25,557 bases of DNA, taken from NCBI GenBank assembly GCA_964354365.1, contig CAYGZM010000049.1, positions 1 through 25,557 of the forward strand, given 5' to 3'. Shown piece after piece: positions 9,156 to 16,421 of the stretch. Both the position numbers and the translations under genes were made by a program. Each line of letters begins with the position of its first letter. Position 1 is the stretch's first letter. Below the pieces are notes generated by a model that saw only the letters and a list, made by a program, of their open reading frames with translations, ran no database searches and had not been told where the DNA came from. Origin of the DNA: CAYGZM01 sp964354365 (GTDB taxonomy: Bacteria > Planctomycetota > Phycisphaerae > Sedimentisphaerales > Anaerobacaceae).

Positions 9156-10433
9156 ATGGCACGGCACATATTCACAGGTTTTGGATTCGGGCCTATTCAG
9201 GCCGGGCTGTTCGCCAAAGAAGCATTCGAGAGCGGAAATTTCTCGCGGATAGCCGTCGCCGAGATCGACCGCCAACTTGTTGAGGCAGTCAAAGCAAACG
9301 CCGGCAGCTATCACGTGAACGTCGCCAGGGCCGATGGCATTGAGACGTTGAAGATAGACGGCGTCGAATTGCTCGACCCCGGCGCCCCGGCGGACAGGCG
9401 CCTTCTTATGGAGGCTCTTGCTCAGTCCACGGAAATTGTCACCTCTCTGCCGTCCGTCAATTTCTACGAATCAGGAGGCGACAGCAGCGTAGCTTCACTG
9501 ATAGCCGACGGCTTGGGAAAAAGCTGCGCAAAAGGGACTATCATTTACACCGCCGAAAACAACAACCACGCTGCCGAGATTCTAAGAGAAGCGGTTGCCC
9601 GGAAAGTCGGCGGATTGTCACAGACAAACGTACAGTTTCTAAACACGGTGATCGGCAAAATGAGCAGGGTGGTTGACGACCCCTCGGAAATCGCACGGTT
9701 GAAACTAAAAACCATCGCGCCCGACATTCAGCGAGCCTTTCTTGTAGAGCAGTTCAATCGGATACTTGTGAGCCGAACGTGCCTGTCTGGTTTTGCGCCT
9801 TGTATCGAAGTGTTTATTGAGAAGGATGACTTGCTGCCTTTTGAGGAGGCAAAACTGTATGGCCACAACGCTGTGCACGCGCTGCTCGGCTTTATCGGCG
9901 CCCTGAAGGGCTACGAAAAAATGACCGAACTGAAGAACGATCCGGCTGTTATGCAAATCGGTCTGGATGCTTTCCTCGCCGAGTGCGGCGGGGCGCTAAT
10001 AAAGAAGCACGCAGCCCTGGCAGACGAGCTTTTCGCCGAGGCCGGCTTCAAAAAGTATGCCGAAGACCTCCTCGATCGTATGACCAATCCGTTTCTGGCC
10101 GATACGGTCGCACGCGCCGGCCGCGACGTCGTCCGCAAGCTCGGCTTGAACGACCGGATATTCGGGACAATGCAGCTTGCCCTGGAGTATGGCATCGAGC
10201 CGACGAATATGGCCATAGGAGCCCTCGCCGGTATTGCCGTCCTGATGAAAGATGCCAAAGAGTACGGCCTGCCCAGTGATTTGCATTGTGACGATTGGCG
10301 CAGGTTGAATGCTGCGCAAACAGAAAGAATCCTCCGCTGGATTTGGAGCGGTCAAACGTGCAGGCGCGCTGATACCCTTGTCAAATATGTCCTAAATGCG
10401 CGGCAGCCTCTGCGGATGCTGATACAACAATGA
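9156..10433 (+). CDS. Mannitol-1-phosphate 5-dehydrogenase-like polyol (phosphate) dehydrogenase
   Basis: Predicted 425-aa cytoplasmic NAD(P)-dependent dehydrogenase of the polyol-specific long-chain family. The N-terminal nucleotide-binding loop is GFGFGPIQAGLF (about residues 8-19). The C-terminal domain carries blocks that align with MtlD: KLYGHNAVHALLGFIGALKG, then NPFLADTVARAGRDVVRKL and MQLALEYGIEP. The loop GFGFGPIQ is atypical (MtlD usually has FGAGNIGRGF), so cofactor or substrate may differ. The start codon is 2 bp after the DUF4432 stop, which implies translational coupling, and it is the last gene of the operon, since a strong promoter follows. It probably oxidises or reduces the polyol/ketose phosphate made by the upstream enzymes. 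A generic mannitol dehydrogenase label is likely in databases. Confidence 0.8.
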   Translation: MARHIFTGFGFGPIQAGLFAKEAFESGNFSRIAVAEIDRQLVEAVKANAGSYHVNVARADGIETLKIDGVELLDPGAPADRRLLMEALAQSTEIVTSLPSVNFYESGGDSSVASLIADGLGKSCAKGTIIYTAENNNHAAEILREAVARKVGGLSQTNVQFLNTVIGKMSRVVDDPSEIARLKLKTIAPDIQRAFLVEQFNRILVSRTCLSGFAPCIEVFIEKDDLLPFEEAKLYGHNAVHALLGFIGALKGYEKMTELKNDPAVMQIGLDAFLAECGGALIKKHAALADELFAEAGFKKYAEDLLDRMTNPFLADTVARAGRDVVRKLGLNDRIFGTMQLALEYGIEPTNMAIGALAGIAVLMKDAKEYGLPSDLHCDDWRRLNAAQTERILRWIWSGQTCRRADTLVKYVLNARQPLRMLIQQ

Positions 10434-10462
10434 TGGCTGTCAGCGCCGCATATCTTTCTCGT

Positions 10463-10491
10463 TTGACGGTTGCCTGTCCTTGCCCTATAAT
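10463..10491 (+). promoter_or_regulatory. Sigma70-type promoter of sppA-GH5
   Basis: TTGACG (10463-10468), 17-bp spacer and a perfect TATAAT (10486-10491). Start of transcription should be near 10498, leaving a short leader with AAAGGGA before the sppA ATG. Confidence 0.8.
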
Positions 10492-10520
10492 GCGGCAGAT
10501 CATTTTTGAAAGGGACGATT

Positions 10521-11582
10521 ATGGATTTTGATCGGAACGATAATTTCTCAGGGACTCTGCCGCCGCAGGGCTCACAACCACAGCCGCCGGCGCCGATTTA
10601 CATTCCGGCCCAGACGGCACAGCCCGCTAAACGACGCGGCTGGAGAATCTTCTTCGGGGTCCTTCTGGCGCTGTCGATTATGGGCAACATCTTCCTGTTC
10701 GTAACGCTATTCGGGGCGGTTGCTCTCTTCGCGACCGGGCATGGCGGATTCCTTACCGAAGAGGTGGTGCGGGACAGCAGCGCTAAGGCCAAGATTGCCA
10801 TAATCTCAGTTGAGGGCGTGATACACAGCGGCCTTGCCGACGATGTATATAGGCAGCTAAAAGCCGCAGGAGAGGACCGAAACGTGAAGGGGCTGATTGT
10901 TCGCGTGAACTCGCCGGGTGGCACGGTCCCGGGCAGCGACCGAATCTACAATGAAATCCGCAAGTACAGGAGTGAAAAAGGCAAGCCCGTCATCGCGTTT
11001 ATGGAGGGCCTTGCTGCGTCCGGCGGGTACTATACGTCGGTTGCGTGTGAAAAGATCATAGCCGAGCCGACCACCACTACCGGCTCCATCGGCGTGATAT
11101 ACCAGTCCTTCGTCGTCCAGCAACTGCTTGAGGACAAGCTCGGCGTCAATGCAGTCACCGTCAAGTCGGGCAGGAAAAAGGATTGGGGTAGCCCCTTTAG
11201 ACAACCCGCTCCCGAAGAGATCAAATACATCGAGGACAAGTGGATTACCCCCGCCTTTGACAGGTTCGTAGGCATCGTTGCCGAAGGAAGGAAAGGCTCT
11301 CTTACTCTCGACAAAGTAAAGGAGCTGGCCGATGGCGGCATCTTCGGCGCCGACGAGGCGCTCAAAGAGAAGCTCATAGACGATATTGGATACCTGGACG
11401 ATGCCATAGCCCTTGTCAAATCAATGGCTGGAATCAAAGAGGCTCGGGTTGTGGAATATCGCAAGCCGTTGTCGTTGGCCAACCTGTTGATGTCTCAAAA
11501 GGCAAACACGCTGAAATTTGACAGAAACACGCTCCACGAGCTTGGCACGCCGCAGATATTATATCTCTGGAGTGCGTACTGA
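10521..11582 (+). CDS. sppA: Signal peptide peptidase SppA (protease IV family)
   Basis: Predicted 353-aa membrane-anchored serine protease that degrades signal peptides left in the membrane. The N-terminus is a proline/glutamine-rich cytoplasmic stretch (residues 1-40), then one membrane helix (about 42-71). The peptidase S49 domain begins at KIAIISVEG (91-99). Family motifs are RVNSPGG (128-134), the nucleophile Ser167 in LAASGGYY, TGSIGVI (187-193) and the general-base lysine in SGRKKDWGS (Lys219 or Lys220). It is the short single-domain type, as in Bacillus, not the long E. coli form. I chose ATG 10521 because AAAGGGA sits 5 nt upstream; the in-frame TTG at 10506 overlaps that site. It is probably cotranscribed with the glycoside hydrolase 2 bp downstream. 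Confidence 0.93.
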   Translation: MDFDRNDNFSGTLPPQGSQPQPPAPIYIPAQTAQPAKRRGWRIFFGVLLALSIMGNIFLFVTLFGAVALFATGHGGFLTEEVVRDSSAKAKIAIISVEGVIHSGLADDVYRQLKAAGEDRNVKGLIVRVNSPGGTVPGSDRIYNEIRKYRSEKGKPVIAFMEGLAASGGYYTSVACEKIIAEPTTTTGSIGVIYQSFVVQQLLEDKLGVNAVTVKSGRKKDWGSPFRQPAPEEIKYIEDKWITPAFDRFVGIVAEGRKGSLTLDKVKELADGGIFGADEALKEKLIDDIGYLDDAIALVKSMAGIKEARVVEYRKPLSLANLLMSQKANTLKFDRNTLHELGTPQILYLWSAY

Positions 11583-11584
11583 TT

Positions 11585-13087
11585 ATGAGTTCTGCACAAA
11601 GGCGGCCCTCGCGTCTCAGGGCAGCTTGCCTTGCGGCGCCGGTTGTGCTCATACTCGTTGGGTGTTTTGCGGCATGCGCGGCCGAGGCTCCGGATATGGA
11701 GCTGATAGTATCGGCTGCCGACGGCCGACATTTCATCGAGCGGGAGTCCGGACGGCCCTTCGTACCCTTCGGCACAAACTACTACGACCCAAATACCGGC
11801 TGGGCGCCCAAGATATGGCGGCAGTTCGATCCTGAAAAGGTGCAACGGCACTTTCGCGTTATGAGCGAAATGGGCGTCAACTGCGCACGCGTCTTTCTCA
11901 CTGCGGCCACTTTTCAGCCCGACGCCAAAACCATCGACGAGCAAGCCCTCAAGAAGCTGGATATGCTCGTTGCCATTGCCCGCCGCAGCGGAATCCGTCT
12001 GATTCTCACCGGGCCGGACCATTGGGAGGGCCAGCCTTCGTATTGGGGAGCGGATCGTTTCGCCGGCGAGCAGGCATTGGAGGCGCTCGAGCGTTTCTGG
12101 GATGTTGTGGGACGCCGCTACCGGGGCGAGCCGGCCATATTTGCCTGGGACCTGCTGAACGAGCCTCATCTGCCCTGGTTTATCGAGCAGTGGCGCCCGC
12201 GGTGGAACACCTACCTTGAGCAAACCTACGAATCGTGGCAGGCCCTCAAGTCCGCCTGGGGCGCGGAGATAACCGAGTCGGACCAATGGGGCAAAGTCGA
12301 TGTGCCTGAGAATACCGCCAGGACCGGCAGCCCCCGGCTGCGCGACTGGCAGCAATTCCGCGAATATTTGGCCGACCAGTGGGTACGCCGACAGGTTGAG
12401 GCGATTCGCAAGGTCGATTCCTCGCATCTGGTAACCGTCGGGTACATCCAGTGGTCCTACCCCTTGATACGCCCCGGCGAACCGGAGCGCTACGCCGCAT
12501 TCAATCCGCACCGCCAGGCCCGCTGGCTCGATTTCCTGACGATTCACTTCTATCCGACGCTTGGCAGCCCCTTTGAGTCCGACCTGAACCGCCGGAAGAA
12601 CCTCGATTATCTGCAGGCCGTTCTGGCTTACTGTCATACGGGCCAGCCCGCCGGTGGTTGGGCGGGCAAGCCGGTCGTACTGGGCGAATTCGGCTGGTAC
12701 GGCGGCGGCGCGCCTCAGGACCACCCCTTTTTGAGCGAACAGCAGCAGGCCGACTGGATCGCCGCCGAAATCGAGGCCTCTCGCCCTCTGGCCGATGGAT
12801 GGCTCTCCTGGCCCTTCGCCGACACGCCCGAATCGAGAGATATCAGCCTCTTCGCGGGCCTCGTAAAGCCCGATATGACTCTCAAGGCCTGGGGCCGGAC
12901 GTTCCAGACCTGCGCATCCAATCTGCCCCAGCTCAAACAGCCGATGCCCAAGCAGCCCGCCTTTGATTTCCCCGATGCCCTTACGGCCGGCGGCAAAGAG
13001 CTTGTCCAGATGCACGATGCTTATGTCGAAGCCATCCGCAGCGCAATAGGGCAGTCCCCTTCGGCTGTGCCCGCCACAAAGAAATGA
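11585..13087 (+). CDS. Exported GH5-like glycoside hydrolase (cellulase/mannanase fold)
   Basis: Predicted 500-aa secreted or lipid-anchored TIM-barrel glycoside hydrolase. Residues 1-33 form a signal sequence with a possible lipobox LVGC (Cys27). The clan GH-A retaining catalytic pair is visible: acid/base Glu193 in WDLLNEPH and nucleophile Glu368 in VVLGEFGWYGG. Further clan features are GTNYYDP (63-69), ARVFL (101-105) and TIHFYPTLG (319-327). The C-terminal about 60 residues (from QTCASNLPQ) are proline-rich and outside the barrel. Which beta-glycan it cuts cannot be read from sequence, and it could be classed in GH5 or a related GH-A family such as GH2-like or GH42-like barrels. ATG 11585 lies 2 bp after sppA, so translation is probably coupled. 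Confidence 0.85.
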   Translation: MSSAQRRPSRLRAACLAAPVVLILVGCFAACAAEAPDMELIVSAADGRHFIERESGRPFVPFGTNYYDPNTGWAPKIWRQFDPEKVQRHFRVMSEMGVNCARVFLTAATFQPDAKTIDEQALKKLDMLVAIARRSGIRLILTGPDHWEGQPSYWGADRFAGEQALEALERFWDVVGRRYRGEPAIFAWDLLNEPHLPWFIEQWRPRWNTYLEQTYESWQALKSAWGAEITESDQWGKVDVPENTARTGSPRLRDWQQFREYLADQWVRRQVEAIRKVDSSHLVTVGYIQWSYPLIRPGEPERYAAFNPHRQARWLDFLTIHFYPTLGSPFESDLNRRKNLDYLQAVLAYCHTGQPAGGWAGKPVVLGEFGWYGGGAPQDHPFLSEQQQADWIAAEIEASRPLADGWLSWPFADTPESRDISLFAGLVKPDMTLKAWGRTFQTCASNLPQLKQPMPKQPAFDFPDALTAGGKELVQMHDAYVEAIRSAIGQSPSAVPATKK

Positions 13088-13227
13088 ACAAGCCCCCGAC
13101 TATCTCTGCAAAATGAGGTGGCCTCCGCCGACTTTGCGCTTGAACTCTCAGACATTTCTGGTATCTATGGTTGACGACACACTATGGAAAGACGCAGTTA
13201 GAGACGTTAGGTTTCAATATCGGCTCA

Positions 13228-13254
13228 TTGACATTCGGTCGCACTAAAGACAAT
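13228..13254 (+). promoter_or_regulatory. Weak candidate promoter before the DegT-family gene
   Basis: A perfect TTGACA (13228-13233) is followed after 15 bp by GACAAT (13249-13254). The spacer is short, so confidence is low. The remainder of 13088-13320 has no gene. Confidence 0.3.
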
Positions 13255-13260
13255 CGGTAA

Positions 13261-13282
13261 CGGGGGGCTGGTTCGCCCTCCG
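13261..13282 (+). promoter_or_regulatory. GC-rich hairpin in the leader of the DegT-family gene
   Basis: An 8-bp stem (13261-13268 with 13275-13282, one G-T pair, 6-nt loop TGGTTC) lies between the candidate promoter and the Shine-Dalgarno GGGAGGT (13306-13312). It could be an attenuator or a leftover terminator of the upstream operon. Confidence 0.4.
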
Positions 13283-13320
13283 CTTTGCTATCAGTGGCCA
13301 AAATTGGGAGGTATCTTATT

Positions 13321-14694
13321 ATGAAGCCCTTGTTCACACGCCGGTCGTTTATGAAGAAGACTTCGGCAACCTTAACCGGCGCAGCACTCGGCGCCGTCGC
13401 AACAAGCTCTCTTTATGCAGGCGCCGCCAAGAAGGCCGATACTCTGGCGCTGTTAGGCGGCGCTGCGGTCCGGACCGAGCCGTTCTCTTCCACCTGGCCG
13501 ATTTTTGACGAGAACGAAGAGAAGGCCCTGCTCAAGGCCCTGCGGAGCGGAAACTGGTGCTGCCTGAAGGGCAACGCGGTCTATGACTTTGAAAAGACGT
13601 TTGCAGGTGCGATGGGCGTCAAATCCGCAGTTCTGACCAACGGCGGCACCACCGCGCTGAGCGCCTCTCTGCACTGCATAGGCGTGGGGCCGGGCGATGA
13701 AGTCATTACAACGCCTCACACGTTCATAGCCACAATCAACGTCATAACCAACTGCCACGCCCTGCCGGTCTTCGTCGATATCGACCCTGACACGGGTTCC
13801 ATCAACGCAGACCTCATCGAGGATGCAATCACCGAGCACACAAAGGCCATTCTGCCCGTTCACCTGGCCGGGTTTCCCGTGGATATCGAAAAGATCATTG
13901 CAATAGGCAAGAAGCACAATATCCCGGTGGTTGAGGATGCGTGCCAGTCCGTCTTCGCCGAAGTGGGCGGCAAAAAGGTTGGCGCGTTCGGCGCCACTGG
14001 CTGCATCAGCTTCCAGGAATGGAAATCGCTCGTTGCAGGCGAAGGCGGGGCGATCCTCGGAGACGACGAGGAGTTGATGCGCAGATGTGCGGCCTTCATA
14101 AACAACGGAAGGGACCCCAAGAACGAAAAGAGGGGGTATCCTTACCCCGGCTCGAATCACCGAATGACCGAGTTCCAGGCTGCGGTCCTTACCGAACAGT
14201 TCAAACGCTTCAAGGAACAGGACAAGAGCCGCCAGAAAAACGGCAAATACCTCGAGCAGAAGCTGACGGAAATCCCCGGCCTGACGCCCAAGAAGCGATA
14301 CAACAAGAACACCCGATTCACCTATGTTACCTTTGAGCTGGACTACGACAGAAAGCACTTCAAAGACGTCCCCGCAGAGAAATTCGCACAGGCACTCAAG
14401 GCCGAGGGAATTCCGGTTTCCGGCGGCAAAAGAACCTATAGCGGCGGCTGCCACAAGGAAGGAATGCTCGAAGAACATCTTAGCTCCCGTGCTTATGCGG
14501 CCTCGTTCTCGAAGGCCAGACTCGAGAAATACAGGCAGTCTCTGCGTTTTCCCGTGATGGATAACACGCCCCCAACCGATAAGGAAATGCTCTCGATGGA
14601 CAGCAAAATTATGTTCCTTGCGGCCAGGAAGGATATGGACGGTGCCCTCGAGGCCTTCGAGAAGGTCGCAAAGAACGCCGATAAGCTCGTATGA
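13321..14694 (+). CDS. Tat-signalled DegT/DnrJ/EryC1/StrS-family PLP enzyme
   Basis: Predicted 457-aa fold-type I PLP-dependent sugar aminotransferase-like protein. Residues 1-36 carry a twin-arginine signal: TRRSFMK (6-12), then a hydrophobic stretch and a YAGA-type cleavage region. The DegT domain follows, with NGGTTAL (107-113), the PLP-ring Asp206 in VVEDACQ, and Schiff-base Lys235 in SFQEWKSLVAGEGG. Family length without the signal is normal. Tat export would let the holoenzyme fold with PLP before transport, but a periplasmic aminotransferase needs an amino donor there, so the role is unclear; it may act as a dehydratase, isomerase or binding protein. ATG 13321 follows GGGAGGT with 8-nt spacing. 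It stands alone between the GH5 gene and the toxin-antitoxin pair. Confidence 0.88.
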   Translation: MKPLFTRRSFMKKTSATLTGAALGAVATSSLYAGAAKKADTLALLGGAAVRTEPFSSTWPIFDENEEKALLKALRSGNWCCLKGNAVYDFEKTFAGAMGVKSAVLTNGGTTALSASLHCIGVGPGDEVITTPHTFIATINVITNCHALPVFVDIDPDTGSINADLIEDAITEHTKAILPVHLAGFPVDIEKIIAIGKKHNIPVVEDACQSVFAEVGGKKVGAFGATGCISFQEWKSLVAGEGGAILGDDEELMRRCAAFINNGRDPKNEKRGYPYPGSNHRMTEFQAAVLTEQFKRFKEQDKSRQKNGKYLEQKLTEIPGLTPKKRYNKNTRFTYVTFELDYDRKHFKDVPAEKFAQALKAEGIPVSGGKRTYSGGCHKEGMLEEHLSSRAYAASFSKARLEKYRQSLRFPVMDNTPPTDKEMLSMDSKIMFLAARKDMDGALEAFEKVAKNADKLV

Positions 14695-14790
14695 CTGCAT
14701 CCTGTTTGCGCGAACGTCCTATTACATTTCGGGTTCTGGGTGCTGGAGGATGTTTCTTGTTGGTTTTCGCAGATTTTCCTCGTTTTTCCT

Positions 14791-14819
14791 TTGACTTGCC
14801 CCGATAAATGTCGTATAGT
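14791..14819 (+). promoter_or_regulatory. Promoter of the toxin-antitoxin pair
   Basis: TTGACT (14791-14796), 17-bp spacer, TATAGT (14814-14819). It lies about 60 bp before the antitoxin ATG. Confidence 0.7.
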
Positions 14820-14868
14820 CAATGTATGTACAGTGTTATGACAATTACATTACAATGTGGCTATACGA
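14811..14868 (+). promoter_or_regulatory. Candidate autoregulatory operator of the toxin-antitoxin pair
   Basis: An 8-bp inverted repeat TCGTATAG (14811-14818) / CTATACGA (14861-14868) spans from the -10 box to the Shine-Dalgarno, and a second dyad ACATT-AC-AATGT (14847-14858) lies inside it. DinJ-type antitoxins bind dyads at their own promoter, so these are natural operator candidates. Confidence 0.45.
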
Positions 14869-14877
14869 GGTGATGCA

Positions 14878-15138
14878 ATGGCGAAAGGGGCTGTAATACA
14901 GGTCCGGGTCGATAAAGACACAAAATCGAAGGCGAAGAGCATTCTCGATGCCCTCGGCCTTCAGCTATCCGAGGCCGTCTGCTTGTATCTTAGACAAATA
15001 GTCATTCATAGGGGGATTCCCTTCGAGTTGAAAATCCCGAACAAGCTGACGGCTCAGACCCTTGCCAAGTCTGAGCAGGGCCTTGACGTGCACGAGGCAC
15101 CGAGCGTTGACGCGCTATTCAAGGAGCTGGATGCTTGA
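14878..15138 (+). CDS. dinJ: RelB/DinJ-family antitoxin
   Basis: Predicted 86-aa ribbon-helix-helix antitoxin, the same length as E. coli DinJ. The N-terminal RHH segment is VIQVRVDKDTKSKAKSILD (about residues 6-24), followed by GLQLSEAVCLYLRQIV, the typical second helix pair, and then the conserved RGIPFEL (about 46-52). The C-terminal half is less structured and should wrap the toxin. It neutralises the downstream toxin and represses its own promoter. I chose ATG 14878 because GAGGTGAT (14866-14873) lies upstream; a GTG at 14857 is in frame but has no ribosome-binding site. The stop codon overlaps the toxin start. Confidence 0.9.
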   Translation: MAKGAVIQVRVDKDTKSKAKSILDALGLQLSEAVCLYLRQIVIHRGIPFELKIPNKLTAQTLAKSEQGLDVHEAPSVDALFKELDA

Positions 15139-15401
15139 GAATCTTCTACGCAGGGCGGTTCAGGAAAGACTACAAGCGAGTGAAGAAACAGAGCAGACCC
15201 TTAAAGGAGCTCAGGACTGTTGTTGAGAAACTCGCCGGCGGGCAGATACTGCCGGCCAACTACAAAGACCATTGCCTTCTCGGCAAGTGGAAAAACCATC
15301 GTGAATGTCATATCAGGGGAGACTGGCTGCTGATCTATCGTGTTGCTGACGATTGTCTTTTCCTCGAACGCACAGGATCACATTGCGAGCTGTTTGAGTA
15401 G
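15135..15401 (+). CDS. yafQ: YafQ-family mRNA interferase toxin
   Basis: Predicted 88-aa RelE-superfamily ribonuclease that cleaves mRNA at the ribosome. All active-site residues of E. coli YafQ are kept at a constant offset of four: His46 (KDH), His59, Asp63, Trp64, His83 and Phe87 correspond to YafQ His50, His63, Asp67, Trp68, His87 and Phe91. The start is TTG at 15135, overlapping the antitoxin stop in the string TTGA, which implies translational coupling and low toxin output relative to the antitoxin. The family is widely transferred between bacteria. No damage to the reading frame is seen, so the module is probably active. Confidence 0.9.
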   Translation: MRIFYAGRFRKDYKRVKKQSRPLKELRTVVEKLAGGQILPANYKDHCLLGKWKNHRECHIRGDWLLIYRVADDCLFLERTGSHCELFE

Positions 15402-15450
15402 CCTTCAGGGGGGGCTGAGAGAAGCTGTGGGGTGGCTGAGTTGAAGAAGA

Positions 15451-15481
15451 AAGGGCTGCAAGTTCTAAACTCACAGCCCTT
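15451..15481. terminator. Bidirectional terminator-like hairpin between convergent genes
   Basis: An 8-bp stem AAGGGCTG/CAGCCCTT (15451-15458 with 15474-15481), a small internal loop and an inner AGTT/AACT stem. It lies between the toxin stop (15401) and the end of the convergent PEP-CTERM gene (15508). The flanks are T-rich on both strands but have no long T run. Confidence 0.6.
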
Positions 15482-15507
15482 GTTGATTTCTTCGTCTGCA
15501 GATGTTT

Positions 15508-16257
15508 CTACAGCGTTCTGCGTCTTCGCAACCAGCCGACAAGGCCCGCACCGATGCTCCCGAGGACAACAGCCCCCGGCGCCGGGATGACCGGCCGCAG
15601 GACAATGGATGTGTCCACGCGGAAACTCGACTCAACCAGGTGCCTCTCAGCGAAGAACAGGTCAAAGGCATAGGTCTGGCCGTCGATTAGCCCCAATGTG
15701 TCGAGGTCCACCGAGGCGGACTCGGCTGGATGTACGCCGCCAAGGTCAATCACGAGGTCGTCATTGATGAAGACGAACACGTCGTCATCTCCCCTAAAGG
15801 CAAACGTCTGACCCGGGTCATAAGTGAATTGACTGTGCAACTCCAAAGTGAAATGGTAGTTGTGACTGTTGCCTTCGTTTCCAAAGAGTTGACCGTCTAT
15901 GGGGAAAAAGCTCGGATTGTCATAGCTGTAGATTCCGCCTCCGATGTCGGTCAGTGTCAGAGGCAGGCTCATCGTCATGTTGACTCCGGCGACGTCCCTG
16001 TACCACTGGTCGAAGGGTCCCGCACCGTGTGTGGTGAGGGTGCCAGCGCCGCCCGCATAGACGGGCTTGCCGTCGGCCCCTATTGTGGAACTGACAAAGC
16101 CGCGGTCGTCGCCGAGTCCGTCTTCAAAATCCGGGTGTGAGTATGCATGGAAATCTCGCACCGTTGAGGTCAGGGTGAGGCTCGACGGCCCTGCAGCGGC
16201 CACCATGGGCAGGAGCAGCAGCGCGACAACACAGACAGGTATGAATTTTTTCATCAT
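15508..16257 (-). CDS. PEP-CTERM sorted protein with fibro-slime (PA14-like) domain
   Basis: Predicted 249-aa secreted protein. It has an N-terminal Sec signal (MMKKFIPVCVVALLLLPMVAAA), then a beta-rich domain with the fibro-slime hallmarks: HFTLELHSQFTYDPGQTF, RGDDDVFVFINDDLVIDLGG (acidic, probably calcium-binding) and a VESSFRVDTSI end. The C-terminus is VIPAPGA, a hydrophobic helix and RRRR, the PEP-CTERM layout recognised by exosortase. It is likely displayed on the cell surface or in extracellular matrix. Exosortase itself is not in this window. ATG 16257 (or the adjacent 16254) follows AAGGAGAG. It is preceded by a consensus promoter and a long structured leader. The exact binding partner is unknown. 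Confidence 0.9.
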   Translation of the reverse strand: MMKKFIPVCVVALLLLPMVAAAGPSSLTLTSTVRDFHAYSHPDFEDGLGDDRGFVSSTIGADGKPVYAGGAGTLTTHGAGPFDQWYRDVAGVNMTMSLPLTLTDIGGGIYSYDNPSFFPIDGQLFGNEGNSHNYHFTLELHSQFTYDPGQTFAFRGDDDVFVFINDDLVIDLGGVHPAESASVDLDTLGLIDGQTYAFDLFFAERHLVESSFRVDTSIVLRPVIPAPGAVVLGSIGAGLVGWLRRRRTL

Positions 16258-16385
16258 CACTCTCCTTTTTCCCCCAATAAGGTCCATTCCCGTGAACTCC
16301 CAATCACACCACTTTGAGGGGATTGCGGGCCCCGGCCCGCGTGGTGAAAGCCACGGTTAGTCTTTTCACCACTCCCCACTGAATT
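16258..16385 (-). promoter_or_regulatory. Hairpin-rich 5' leader of the PEP-CTERM gene
   Basis: The inferred leader is about 128 nt. It holds a 9-bp stem GTGGTGAAA/TTTCACCAC (16341-16349 and 16364-16372), a GC stem GCGGGC/GCCCGC (16326-16341), and a CAATC/GATTG pairing nearer the start codon. I could not match it to a known riboswitch class. Confidence 0.5.
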
Positions 16386-16391
16386 AGTTCT

Positions 16392-16421
16392 ATTATACAT
16401 GTGCTCCGGTTGAAATGTCAA
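16392..16421 (-). promoter_or_regulatory. Consensus sigma70-type promoter of the PEP-CTERM gene
   Basis: Minus strand TTGACA (16416-16421), 18-bp spacer, TATAAT (16392-16397): both boxes match the consensus perfectly. Confidence 0.8.

Noticed and set aside
11495..13015. Minus-strand open frame of about 506 codons
   Set aside because: Antisense to the GH5-like gene, no family motifs, no ribosome-binding site.
16258..16385. Leader as a cyclic di-GMP riboswitch
   Set aside because: I looked for the conserved GEMM core and its receptor segments and did not find them.
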